Position numbers and translations under genes: made by a program. 64,000 nt of DNA from assembly GCA_019802505.1 (NCBI GenBank), contig JAFMOC010000016.1:402501-466500 (forward strand), read 5' to 3'. Shown here piece by piece: positions 31,901-42,785 of this stretch (position 1 is the stretch's first letter; every line of letters begins with the position of its first letter). Under the pieces are notes generated by a model. It had not been told where the DNA came from. It did no database searches and saw nothing but the letters and a program-made list of their open reading frames with translations. This DNA comes from Corydoras sp. C115. Its lineage: Eukaryota; Chordata; Actinopteri; Siluriformes; Callichthyidae.

Positions 31901-33806
31901 GATGTCAACCACCCAAAAACATTTCGATGAAGAAGAAGAAATGTGTATTTACAATGATAAGAAGTTTCAACTTTACAGAAGGTCGTTTCACAGACACTTT
32001 AAACTCTAATCCCGACGTGATGTCAGAGTACAGCATCAACAATAACGCAGCCGTGCAGCTTTAAGGGCCGTGCTCGTGCACTTTGGATTTGATCTTCCAA
32101 CATTGCATGCTTTCTTTTACAATTTGCTACAATTCATTAAAAATATTAAGGATCTGATCACAATTTGGGAAAATAATATGATGTGATTGACACTAAAATG
32201 TCAGTTACTGACAGAATTAGGTCAGGGTCTGTGATGTGGCAAAACAGTCTATGATTTTCTATTTATGATATAAATACCCTGGGGCAGTAACCTGAAAAGA
32301 TCTGGGTCACGAAAAACACGCAGCTTTAAAGTAAATATATTTTGAAATGGTAATCGGACGTTTTTTCAGTATCTTGATATTACACAAATAATAATAATAG
32401 CACTTTCACTTTGTGTTTCATCTATTTTCACCCAAAAAACTTCTACCATTTTTAAATTGTGTGGTGTTTGTGTATGTTCTGATATTTATATTTATTATTT
32501 TTTAATGGTATTGGAACTCATACATTTTTGTAGTTGATTTTAAATTTTTTAGGGATTCAATTTAAGCTCCAGGATCAGCTGAGTTTTCAAAACAATTCTG
32601 AGAAATACTCTCCTCTGTTTTTAAAGATGACACTGTTCTGAAACAATCCCACCCATGTACACTTGATTTAATTACCTGTTCATCAGGTAAGCTTTGTAAA
32701 ATTGCTTAGCTTTCTGTTTTATGATTATAATCATAAGTTAAGTGTTACACAACTTACCATTTTAATGCTAACCCTGTTACCACAATCTGGAAAGCTAACT
32801 TAAAATTGTTTAAAAGCAATAATGTTGGAATCTGAATTTATTTTATATTGTTCAGTTCATCACATTTTACAGTTCAGTTATTTTTGGTTCTTCAAAGCAC
32901 GGTTCAGTTCATTGCACTCAGGGTCATGTGGTTTACGATTGTAATCACACCTACAGGTGCGAAATGTCCTTCAGGCTTCATTAATGAATTAATCTTCAGG
33001 AATAATAGCTAATGATTACCCTTTTATTCATGACCTTGTGTTAGAGCCATCAGAGCTAACTGTGGCTTAAAATGATTGAAGTACTATTTATTAAAAACAT
33101 GTTTGTGGATAAAATGTTGTGGCTTATGTCCTTACAGACCATTACAGTGATCCAGTTCCAATAAAAACTAAAACTAAACATTTATCTAAAGCAACTTTTA
33201 ATGTATTATTGAATTACCTTCAGGCCTCAGAGAAACAGTTTTGATTTTAAACTTTAAAGGGATAAGTTTTAAGTTTATAATGTCACGGACCTCAAGTGGT
33301 TCTCAGTAGAACAGACTTTTCTCTGAAGTGCAGCACTGTAACGTTAACAGTGTGAAACTTTCTGCACATTTAATATTAACTTCTAAATGTTGTTCTGTCA
33401 TTTGCATTTAAAGCATGAGCCGTTTTTCATGAATTATTTGTCACATTTCTTTTATAATGCTTTGATATTTTTTGTCATTTTAAAAGTAAAACCATCTCAC
33501 TTGGTTCTCATCAGATCTTTGTCTCATATATATTAATTAGTAAAATGCAATAACTGCACCTTAGCTCTTTGTACTTTATGGTGTAGATTGTTGTTTTGTG
33601 TAACACCATGGTCCTGAAGGAACATTGTTTAGTTTACACATTAATGTGTACTGTAAACTACTGTATGTGGTTGAAATGATGATACAAATACTTAATTAAT
33701 TTGGGTCACTGGAGGCTTTGTGTTCGGTTGGTGCCGTTTTGGCCACCGTGGTGTTTTCTGCTCAATTTTGCAATTTCGGTTTTATTTAACAGTAGAAGTC
33801 TTGCTC

Positions 33807-34109
33807 AGGTGGCTTAGTGGTTAGCACGTTCGCCTCTCAGCGCTAGGGATTCCCGGTTCGAATCTCTGCATGGGTTTCCTCCGAGTTCTCCAGTTTCCTC
33901 CCACAGTCCAAAAACATGGATCAAGTCAATTGAATTCTCCAAATTGCCCCATATAGAGTGTGTCTGTGTGAGTGAGTGTGTGCCCAGCGATGGATTGGCG
34001 CACTGTCCTGGGTCTGTCTGCCCAGTGCCCGAGATGTTCTCCCCTGGATGGGCATGGGGAACCCCACCGCGACCCTAATAGAGGATAAAGCGGAAGAAAA
34101 TTAATGAAT
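33807..34109 (+). mobile_element. Family A SINE with 12-bp TSD
   Basis: GAAGTCTTGCTC lies at 33795-33806 and 34110-34121. An internal deletion removes about 35 bp after the B box. Confidence 0.92.
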
Positions 34110-34346
34110 GAAGTCTTGCTCTTCTGCAATTTACGTTATGTCATAGTTAATCCCAAAAGATGAATTTAACCCTTGTGATGAATATGGTTCACCACTGCTT
34201 AATGGTGGACAGATTGTTCTTCTTCTTTTTTTTTTTAAATAAAAGGTAAATCTAGACATTAAAGCCAGATTAGATAATGATAAGGTTTGATTATATCACA
34301 GTGTTTTCTTTAATTTTCTTTTAACTTCTGACTTGTGGTGTTCTAA

Positions 34347-34384
34347 GTAAGTCACTTTGGATAAAGCATCTGCTAAATGTAAAT
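34347..34384 (+). mobile_element. Tail fragment of family B SINE
   Basis: GTCACTTTGGATAAAGCATC and AAATGTAAATG match the 3' end of the family B copies at 39311 and 43897. Confidence 0.6.
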
Positions 34385-34640
34385 GAAAACTAGATTTTCT
34401 TTGTCATGAATCAAATCATAACTATATTTAAAGATGAATAAATAAATTTTTTTACAGAAACACTTCCAAACCCGGCAGTAATGCCCATTATTACCCACGC
34501 ATTTGAAACGGAGATGTTCAGAGTAAATATGAAACTTTAAACCTAAAACTAAAGCATTTTGTACAAGTACGTTATCCATTTGAAGTATTTTTCAGTGTTA
34601 AATTGTATAATTCATATTTTATATAATATGATCTATTGCG

Positions 34641-34920
34641 CGGCGGCACGGTGGCTTAGTGGTTAGCATGTTCGCCTCTCAGCACTAGGGATTCCCGGTT
34701 CAAATCCCCATCTGGGTGGAGTTTCCATGTTCTCCCCGTGTCTGCGTGGGTTTCCTCCGGGTTGGCGGACATAGTGTGTCTGTGTGAGTGAGTGTGTGCC
34801 CAGCGATGGATTGGCGCCCTGTCCTGGGTCTGTCTGCCCAGCGCCCGAGACGTTCTCCCCTGGATGGGCATGGGGAACCCCACCGCGACCCTAATAGAGG
34901 ATAAAGCGGGAGATAATGAA
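34641..34920 (+). mobile_element. Family A SINE with internal deletion
   Basis: Head and tail are complete, but the stretch between CCTCCGGGTT and AGTGTGTCTG is lost. Confidence 0.88.
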
Positions 34921-35300
34921 TTGCAAGTTGTAATATTATAGTAAGAAATATGACCTGTCTACTTTCACTTACTTTAAATTTTAAAATGTGTAAGGTCGTG
35001 TGGGAATTGGGGTGTAAATAGAAAACATGTTTTTATAGCATTTAGCTCCTAAACCTTTTTCTAAATGTTCTTTTTGGTCACATGTTTTGTTTTTAAACAG
35101 AAAGCTGGCTGCTCTAAATGTGGTGTCTAGTCGAGAGAAAACTGACTGAACAACTTTGACGGGTGTTGTGTTATTAAACTGGAATTGAATCTCCACCCAT
35201 GTGTGGAAAAGCTTTGATTCGTGTGTACAGGTAAACATTAAACACACCTGGTACACACACCTTATTAGGAAGGAGGAATGCATTTAAATACCACAGCTTT

Positions 35301-35460
35301 TATATATATAGACACGACAGTGAGGGCAAAAGAGATTAGCTGCTCAGCTGAAGTCACCATGATTGTGTTAAACCTTTTTCCAGCATATTTATTTTGACTA
35401 TTCTTTGATTTTTCAAATACTTAAGGAACCAGTTTGAGTCCTAAAGATCACCTGAACCAG
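35301..35460 (+). promoter_or_regulatory. Candidate kcnj1-like TATA box and 5'UTR exon
   Basis: A TATATATATA run at 35301-35310 is followed about 150 bp later by ACCAG|GTAAGTTC, a near-perfect splice donor at 35460/35461. The coding exon is preceded by a good acceptor (TTTTTGAACCAG at 35859-35870). Together they imply a non-coding first exon of roughly 35330-35460 and a 410-bp intron. Transcript data are needed to place the start. Confidence 0.5.
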
Positions 35461-35894
35461 GTAAGTTCTACATGCTTTATGCTAATTTCATATAATTATT
35501 TAGATATGTATTTTATTACTACAATACATTAAACTTATTAGCTTTTTACAAAAATTTTTAACTGAATATTTCAGAATTTGTGTGTGTGGGTGTGTATATA
35601 TATAACCTGGCTAATTCTGTAGCTCTGGGAAACATTTTTGTTTCAGCTGAAGTTTCATGGTATTAAAAACATTTCTTGAAACATGACGCCATTAAAGAGA
35701 ATGAGCAGTGAAGTCTATAGAACTGACAAATTAAATAATAATACAATATATAAATGACATAAAACAAAGTTTGGTTGGAAAAAATATAACTTAACTTTGC
35801 AAGTTGTTGCTTGCTTTATTATTTCTAAATGAATAATGTGTAATCATGTGATGTTTATGTTTTTGAACCAGACTTGAGCTTCAGGAGTTTGAAA

Positions 35895-37010
35895 ATGACT
35901 CGTTCCCTCTGCCAGTGGCTCAGTGAGTATATAGCGAGGAGACAAATGAACAAAACCCGTCTAGTAGCCAAAGACGGCCACTGCAACATTGAATATGGCA
36001 ATGTGAGGTACAGGAGCTGCTGCGCTTACTTGCAGGATTTTTGGACCACCTTTGTGGAGATTCGGTGGCGTTTTGTCCTTTTCTATTTTGTTGCCTCTTT
36101 TACTCTCAGCTGGTTCATTTTTGGACTCATCTGGTACTGGATTGGTCTCAGCAACGGTGACATATGGTGGCAAAATCCAGACTCAGATCACAAACCATGT
36201 GTCTATAATGTCTTTGGTTTGACATCTGCCTTCCTCTATTCACTGGAGACACAGATGACCATCGGTTATGGCTTTCGGGTGGTCAGTCCATACTGCCCTG
36301 GTGCAGTTGCCCTGATGGTCATCCAGTCTGTCATCGGTTTGTTGATTAACTGCTTTTGGTGTGGACTTGTCATGGCCAAAATTGCACTACCCAAGAAAAG
36401 AGCAAAGACCATTACCTTCAGCAAATCATCAGTTATCTGCCCAAAAAACGGTGCCCTCTGCTTACAGATACGTGTTGCTAACTTGCGGAAAACACTAATG
36501 ATTGGCAGCCAGATCTATGGCAAAATGCTCCGGACCTCCGTCACGCCTGAAGGTGAGACCATCATCCTGGATCAAATCAATATCGATTTCTTAGTTGATG
36601 CTGGAAAGGACAATCTATTTTTTATTTGCCCCCTGACTTTGTACCATGTGATTGACAAGACAAGTCCATTTTTTAAGTTTTCTGTGGACACACTGATTCA
36701 GCAAGAGTTTGAGCTCGTGGTCTTTCTAGATGGTACGGATGAGTCCACAAGCGCCTCGTGCCAGGTCAGAACTTCATATATGCCTCAAGAAATCAAGTGG
36801 GGTTACAAGTTCCTTCCAATTATTTCTCGCAGCAAAGAAGGAAAGTACAGCGTCGACTTCACCAACTTTGACCGGGTGGAGCCCATCACCACCCCACACT
36901 GTGCCCTCTGCTTCCACAACGGCCACTGCAATCATCGGCAAAATGGTATTGACAACCCAGGGTTGGAAGTGATAGAAATAGGTGCACATAACCACGCTAC
37001 AGTAATGTGA
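35895..37010 (+). CDS. kcnj1: kcnj1-like inward-rectifier potassium channel (ROMK/Kir1.1 type)
   Basis: Two-transmembrane K+ channel subunit, 371 aa, tetrameric at the plasma membrane; in mammals Kir1.1 handles renal K+ secretion, and fish paralogs occur in ionocytes. A single coding exon carries the whole protein. Visible: N-terminal RLVAKDGHCNIEYGNV, slide helix DFWTTFVEIRWRF, M1 around residues 60-85, selectivity filter TIGYG at about 122-126, M2 QSVIGLLINCFWCGLVMAKI with the rectification-controller Asn, PIP2-binding KKRAKTITFSK, then the cytoplasmic immunoglobulin-like domain (RVANLRKTLMIGSQIYGK, TPEGETIILDQINIDF, FELVVFLDGTDESTSA, CQVRTSYMPQEIKWGY). The end TVM fits a class I PDZ ligand, as does ROMK's TKM. 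The ATG at 35895 was chosen because the frame upstream has only a TTG and then the acceptor. ROMK Lys80 and Ser44 are Arg and Ala here. Fish have several kcnj1 copies; which ortholog this is cannot be told. Confidence 0.93.
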   Translation: MTRSLCQWLSEYIARRQMNKTRLVAKDGHCNIEYGNVRYRSCCAYLQDFWTTFVEIRWRFVLFYFVASFTLSWFIFGLIWYWIGLSNGDIWWQNPDSDHKPCVYNVFGLTSAFLYSLETQMTIGYGFRVVSPYCPGAVALMVIQSVIGLLINCFWCGLVMAKIALPKKRAKTITFSKSSVICPKNGALCLQIRVANLRKTLMIGSQIYGKMLRTSVTPEGETIILDQINIDFLVDAGKDNLFFICPLTLYHVIDKTSPFFKFSVDTLIQQEFELVVFLDGTDESTSASCQVRTSYMPQEIKWGYKFLPIISRSKEGKYSVDFTNFDRVEPITTPHCALCFHNGHCNHRQNGIDNPGLEVIEIGAHNHATVM

Positions 37011-37815
37011 TACACAGAGTTAACAGTGCATGCTCCTGTTTCTCAGGACATGGGAAAGCCTTTTTATTGCACTTAGTGGTAATTATGTTCTTCTAATTTT
37101 AATCCTTTTTAATGTGTTAGCATTTGATGCACAAAAGGTCCATGAAAGAGGGCAAATTCTCCCATGGTATGCTCTTAGTCTTATTAAAACAAAATAAGTA
37201 AATTAAACAGTCCTATAAGTTACTTAAATTCTTGGGTTAGGGTTAGGACCTCGTTACACATGATTTGCTATTTTCTTTGCATTAAAAATAATTTCTGCAG
37301 GAAAATAAGACCACACCCTTCATTTCTTATTCTTGAATTGTTACATGACTATAAGTTGATGTGTGTTACGCAATAGTGGTTTTTTGCAATTAAAATTTTT
37401 AATATAGACACATAACCAAACTCCCAATCTAAACACATAACAAACATGTACATAAAAAGTTATACAAGTTAGTTCATCCAAAACCAATGCTTAATGCTGA
37501 AATTCTATAATGTATTTAAATAATTTTATTTCTGAGTATTTTTTGTTAAACCTTGTTTGATCATATATTTTACTTTATAACGTGAAAAATTGAGATGTTG
37601 AAAACCTGTGACATTGAGAAGATGGGTGAAGATTTAAGAATTTTGTAAAGACACAGTACTGGTCAAGTTTCAAATAATGTGTATTTTAAAATATAATAAT
37701 AATAATAATAATAATTAAAAAGGTAACTTGTTTATTTGTTAAATTAAAGTGCAATGATTATTTAGTTATAAGCTATAAGGCTCTAAAAATAATAATACTT
37801 ATTATTATTAGTGTT

Positions 37816-37821
37816 AGTAGT

Positions 37822-37862
<41 letters not shown>
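37816..37862 (+). repeat. (TTA)n microsatellite
   Basis: About 13 TTA units downstream of the kcnj1-like gene. Confidence 0.9.
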
Positions 37863-37863
<1 letters not shown>

Positions 37864-38527
37864 GTTATATAATAAACGACTAATTAAATACAAGTGAAAG
37901 AAAAGGAAAATGCTGGATCAACTCTAAATTCTCAAGCACAAGTAGAAAGATAAAATTTGTGAATGTGGTGTGCATAGTGTGGTGTTAAGTGATGGTAGGG
38001 CCTTTCTTTATTTCAAATACTGTAATTGAAGACACTTTAATTCTTCCAACAATTGACTATAATGGTCATTTAAATTTTCTTCTTAAGTTTTTCCTCCTGA
38101 CCTCTATATGTTGTTCTGTGGTATAATAGTTTTAAAATTTAACATTAATTGTAAATTTTACAGCAGCTATTTAAATTTTTTATTATATTTGATTCACATT
38201 GGTGATTAAGGGTTAAGTAGAACTGTGCACTACTGTAAAGATCTGATGCTTTTAAGGCTTCTATTTCATAAAAAAAATGTAATATAATAAAACTTGTTGT
38301 AACTTATTATCATAATTCAGTTATCATTGCTGCTGACTAAGCCACTAAGAATGTCTGTAATACTGAACATTTCTTTGTATTATTTATTTTGTTACTTCCA
38401 ATTTTATTTTTTTATCTTATCTTAAATGAATTTCTGTATCATTTTGTCACATTTTGAATTAAATAAATTTAATTTTAATATTAATATTAATAAATATCAG
38501 AAAGAGACAAGTCTTTAAGAAGTTTTT

Positions 38528-38530
<3 letters not shown>

Positions 38531-38572
<42 letters not shown>
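38531..38572 (+). repeat. (TG)n microsatellite
   Basis: About 20 TG units in the kcnj1-cngb1 intergenic region. Confidence 0.95.
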
Positions 38573-38575
<3 letters not shown>

Positions 38576-39310
38576 CACAAGATAGACTTTTGTATTGCAT
38601 GAGAAAAATATCTGTTTATTTTTAGATTTCACTCTAGAACACAGAAATTTGCATAAACAGATTAAAATGCATTTTAAAGTATAACAGACTAAAAACTAAC
38701 GTAACTAGAAAGCTCAAAAAAGCACAGTGACTCTTCCTGTTCAATTAAAGAAATATTTTTTATTCCAACCAAAAAAATCTTGATCAGGCACAACCAATCA
38801 CAGCAATCTAACCCCTAAGGCAAGAAAGTGAAATGACATCATTTTTAAGAATGCTTCTGACCCTAACCCTGACCCTAGAAACTGATTTATTTTCATAGAC
38901 TACTAGACATGAGATTCTCTTTATTTATACCTATTGCAACAAATCTAAAGGGTTAGGGTAAGGGTCAAATTTGTGTGTATTAAATATTAAGTTGAGTACT
39001 TTTTATTTTATTCCTCGTGTTAAAACCCAATAGTTATTATATTTATGGTAATCAATTATATGTGAGATAGGGTTTTGTTTTAATTAGACAGGGATGTCTA
39101 ATAAAATTATTTCCTTTAAAAATCCCTTTCGATGTTTTTATTCTTATTAATTAATTAAAATTCTTTAATTTACCATCCCTTTTCCACCAGTTACACACCC
39201 ACTGTAGTATGATTTGTCTATAAATTTGTTCTAAGTACACCTCTTTTATAACAATGTCTCCTTATTAACAATAAAGAAAACAAAAAAAGAAAGAAATATA
39301 GATCATATAG

Positions 39311-39520
39311 AGGGGCGTGGTAGCTCAGTGGTTAGGGCATTGGGCTGTCAATCTGAAGGTTAGCGGTTCAAATCCCACTGAATCCACTGAAGTTACCAGT
39401 GTGGGTCCTTGAGCAAGACCCTTAACCCTCATTGCTCCAGGGATGTTGTGATGAACCCTGTGCTCACCTTGTAAGTCGCTTTGGATAAAAGCGTCCAATA
39501 AATGACCAAATGTAAATGTA
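39311..39520 (+). mobile_element. tRNA-derived SINE (family B)
   Basis: tRNA-like head GGGCGTGGTAGCTCAGTGG with B box GGTTCAAATCC, then CCTTGAGCAAGACCCTTAAC and a tail GTAAGTCGCTTTGGATAAAA ending in AAATGTAAATGTAA. This family type is common in fish and is distinct from family A. Confidence 0.85.
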
Positions 39521-40285
39521 AGAATGTAAAATGTAGATCAACTTAGAACAAAGAATAATTTGATTTACTTTGTTGTTTAGTTTGTAACAGAAACGAATAA
39601 AATCCATATTTAAACGAGAAACATTTTTGATCTGACTGGCATTTGATACTGTAAAATTAAAAGAAATAAAATCAATAAATAATAATCAATTCAAATTCAT
39701 CAGCAACATTCATTCAGGAGCACAATTTATTAACACTTTAACCTACGAAACTAAAATGAATACAACAATTTGTGCTGTTTTTTTTTTTTTTTTTTGAGGA
39801 AGTCCGTTTTGCAGCTTTTCTGAAGTAGTTTTCATAAAGCGTTAATATTTGCTGGATATACTCGTCACGTTTACGATTAAACACTCAAACGGTTATCAGC
39901 GTGATTGGAGTTTAATGTCTTTAATTGATTGGAGTTTAATGTCTTTAATCGACACCTTCATTTCTTTGGCTTCACGCTGTCCGCTGCCAACATTTAAAGA
40001 CACAGCAGACACATCGGTCTTTCTTCGTCTCCACCTCAGTTACAGTGAAGTTACAGTTACAGTGAAGCCAGGCGCTACATTCGCTTCGACATTTAACTTT
40101 CGGTTGACTTTTGTTGCTCTCATTATCTTCGTCTCTCCCCTCCATCTCTGTTAAATATTTGTCCTTGTTGTCGCTTGCGGGTTTGTTCAGTTCACTTAAT
40201 ATCACTTGCTCTGTGATATCTTGTTATGCGCCCCCCATGCATTTGAGAAGCACAGAAAATAATTGAGAATCACTGGGTTAGGTTG

Positions 40286-40640
40286 GTGGGCGGCACGGTG
40301 GCTTAGTGGTTAGCACGTTCGCCTCTCAGCGCTAGGGATTCCCGGTTCGAATCCCCATCTGGGTGGAGTTTCCATGTTCTCCCCGTGTCTGCGTGGGTTT
40401 CCTCCGGGTTCTCCGGTTTCCTCCCACAGTCCAAAAACATGGATCATGTTAATTGAATTCTCAAAAATTGCCCCATATAGAGTGTGTGTGTCTGAGTGAG
40501 TGTGTGCCCAGCGATGGATTGGCGCCCTGTCCTGGGTCTATCTGCCCAGCGCCCGAGATGTTCTCCCCTGGATGGGCATGGGGAACCCCACCGCGACCCT
40601 AATAGAGGATAAAGCGGGAGATAATGAATGAATGAATGAA
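40286..40640 (+). mobile_element. Family A SINE with 12-bp TSD
   Basis: TGGGTTAGGTTG lies at 40274-40285 and 40641-40652. One of the least diverged copies in the window. Confidence 0.93.
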
Positions 40641-41061
40641 TGGGTTAGGTTGATTTCAGTGAAGGTTTGGTTCCCCCTGCTGTTACAAATCAAAATAACA
40701 TGCTGAATTAACAAAACTCCACACACTCCGTGGTAGTCACTGGTGTGATGGTTATTAGAGTGATTATAAACACAGGAAATCTAAGGTCCCACTCTGTAAG
40801 TGTAAGAAGTTTGTGCGTTCTGGTTACTGAAGGGAGGAGGAGGAATTACAGGAGATCTTTGTTACCATGTGAATGAGGGATGATCCAGCGTTCTGCTGAT
40901 GCAGGACTTCAGGCTTTAATCCTCATGACGGCTGTCGGTATCTGAGAACCTTTACGGTTGGTATCAGGGTTGCTGTAAAATGCAAAAATTCTGAGGCTGC
41001 ATCTCTTACCAACAATTTATTAAACATATTCTTTAATCTGTAGTGTTAGTAAGTACACACT

Positions 41062-41115
41062 TACTGTACTGCAATTTCCCCCCGGGGATTAATAAAGTAT
41101 TCTGATGATTCTGAT
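41062..41115 (+). repeat. LINE-like 3' end fragment
   Basis: TACTGCAATTTCCCCCCGGG, then GATTAATAAAGTATTCTGAT, looks like the 3' end of a fish non-LTR retroposon. Confidence 0.4.
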
Positions 41116-42315
41116 TCCCTACAGACTTGTGTTCTGGATATTCTTTAAAAAATGTCTCAAATGTATTAGGAGAGGTGTCCACATAGTTTTGCTCATATGT
41201 ATTAAAAGATTTCCAGGACTCTAATTGTATAAAACTGTTTGTAGAGAAATCTACAATGTCATTAAAGTTGCAGTAGTTTCAGGTTTTGGCTCTATGTTCT
41301 ATGTTTCATGGTTTTGTATTTTAGGGGCGACAGCTCCAGGGCCACAGGGTTATTACTATGATCATAATAAACATGAACTGTAGGTCCCATTATTTACCTT
41401 CTTCTGTATATTCACTCACAAATATCTTTTCACGGTTATTTTACTGTTAGTTTAAAGCTGGCATCAGGTTATATTAGAGGGTTTGTATTTAATCACCTCT
41501 GAGGGTTTGTGCCCTTCAACAAGAGGAGCTAAAATAAATCTGATCCACATCCAAACACCTTTCCTTCTGCAACATTCACTGATAGTTCCTAATCCTGTTA
41601 GCTGAGCTTCATCGTGTCTAATCCCACCATTTCTTCACCTACCTGGCTTCCAGACACGTCTCTGAGCACTGGAATGAAGCATTAAGGTAAATCCCACCAC
41701 AGCTTCCTGTGTGTTTTCAGAATTGCCCTTTATTTCACTCTTCAGATGAAGTGAGTTGTTAGTCTTGAGGCCAGTGATTATTTTTACAAAGTTGTTTGAT
41801 TATTGTTCAGATAAATCAAAAATTAAAAAATACAACACACAACTATTATCTTATGATTATTTTTTTCATACAAACAAATTACTATTTTTATATAAATTAC
41901 AATGTTAAAGTGTGTGGATTTGGAATTCTGTACAAGACTGAAATATTAAATCTAGATAAATTGGATACAAGATCTGTGTTACTAGAATGAAATATTAAAA
42001 CTGTTTATTCTAGTCGGTGCCTGTCTCTTTTCTGAATAAACTGAGGTTAAGGTCAATGTTCCTTATATATTGCTGTCACAATCTCAGACAGGATCCTAAA
42101 TATAAAATATAATTACCCCAGCCATAATGTCTAATCCTCAAACCTACATGGACACGTTGGGTCTCAGTGGACGTTTGATATGGACTGTAGGGTAGAGTAA
42201 TGCTGGGACAGAAAGGAAATTTTTACCAAACTACTAGTCAAACCATTTTACAAGCATTACTACCTTTAATATAACTATTCAGTAGAATGTGTGTGTGTGT
42301 GTATATTGCTACAGG

Positions 42316-42754
42316 ATGTTTAGCTGGATTGTGAAAGTTGTTCCTCAGCCCCCAGAAAAGGTTTTAGGGGAGGAGAAAGAAACTACACCACTACCATCAG
42401 TAAGTGTGTGTATGTGTGTGTGTGTGTGTGTAGGTGTTTAGGTGTGTGTGTGTGTGTGTGTGTGTGCGTATTCTATTCATTAAAGCTGTTTTACAGTTAA
42501 GGTGTTGATCTAAAGATTTATTTTCACAGGACAGAAAAGTTTCAATAAAGGAGCAGGAGGTGAAAACAGGTGACTGAAACCTGTTGATTTAATTTAATGA
42601 TTTAATAAAACATAATTTTATATAAAACTCTTTAGAAACTTTAGATTCCAGAATGTTTTTGATCTACTATTGATTTTCTGTTTTATTTCTGTATAGTGGC
42701 ACCTAATACTGTTTCACCTAAAGATGAAGATGGCACTGATGAAAACAGGTGTGT

Positions 42755-42785
<31 letters not shown>

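Larger units (their letters stand above)
31723..35300. other. Intergenic leo1 to kcnj1-like
   Basis: AT-rich, three SINE insertions and a possible LINE scrap. 32065-33790 holds nothing I can name. Confidence 0.5.
37011..42315. other. Intergenic kcnj1-like to cngb1
   Basis: Includes the 3'UTR of the kcnj1-like gene (several AATAAA from 37860 on), one SINE of each family and microsatellites. 39840-40210 is a more GC-balanced patch of unknown origin. 41580-42140 has three CTAATCC motifs upstream of cngb1. Confidence 0.5.

Noticed and set aside
39311..39385. tRNA-like sequence with A and B boxes
   Set aside because: It is the head of a SINE with a conserved body and tail, and it does not fold into a full cloverleaf with a normal acceptor stem as read. 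The family A heads fail for the same reason.
39849..40205. 101-aa plus-strand and 77-aa minus-strand open frames between kcnj1-like and cngb1
   Set aside because: No recognisable domain, no splice context. A zinc-finger-like CVCCVFKCW string on the minus strand might be transposon debris, but the support is too thin.
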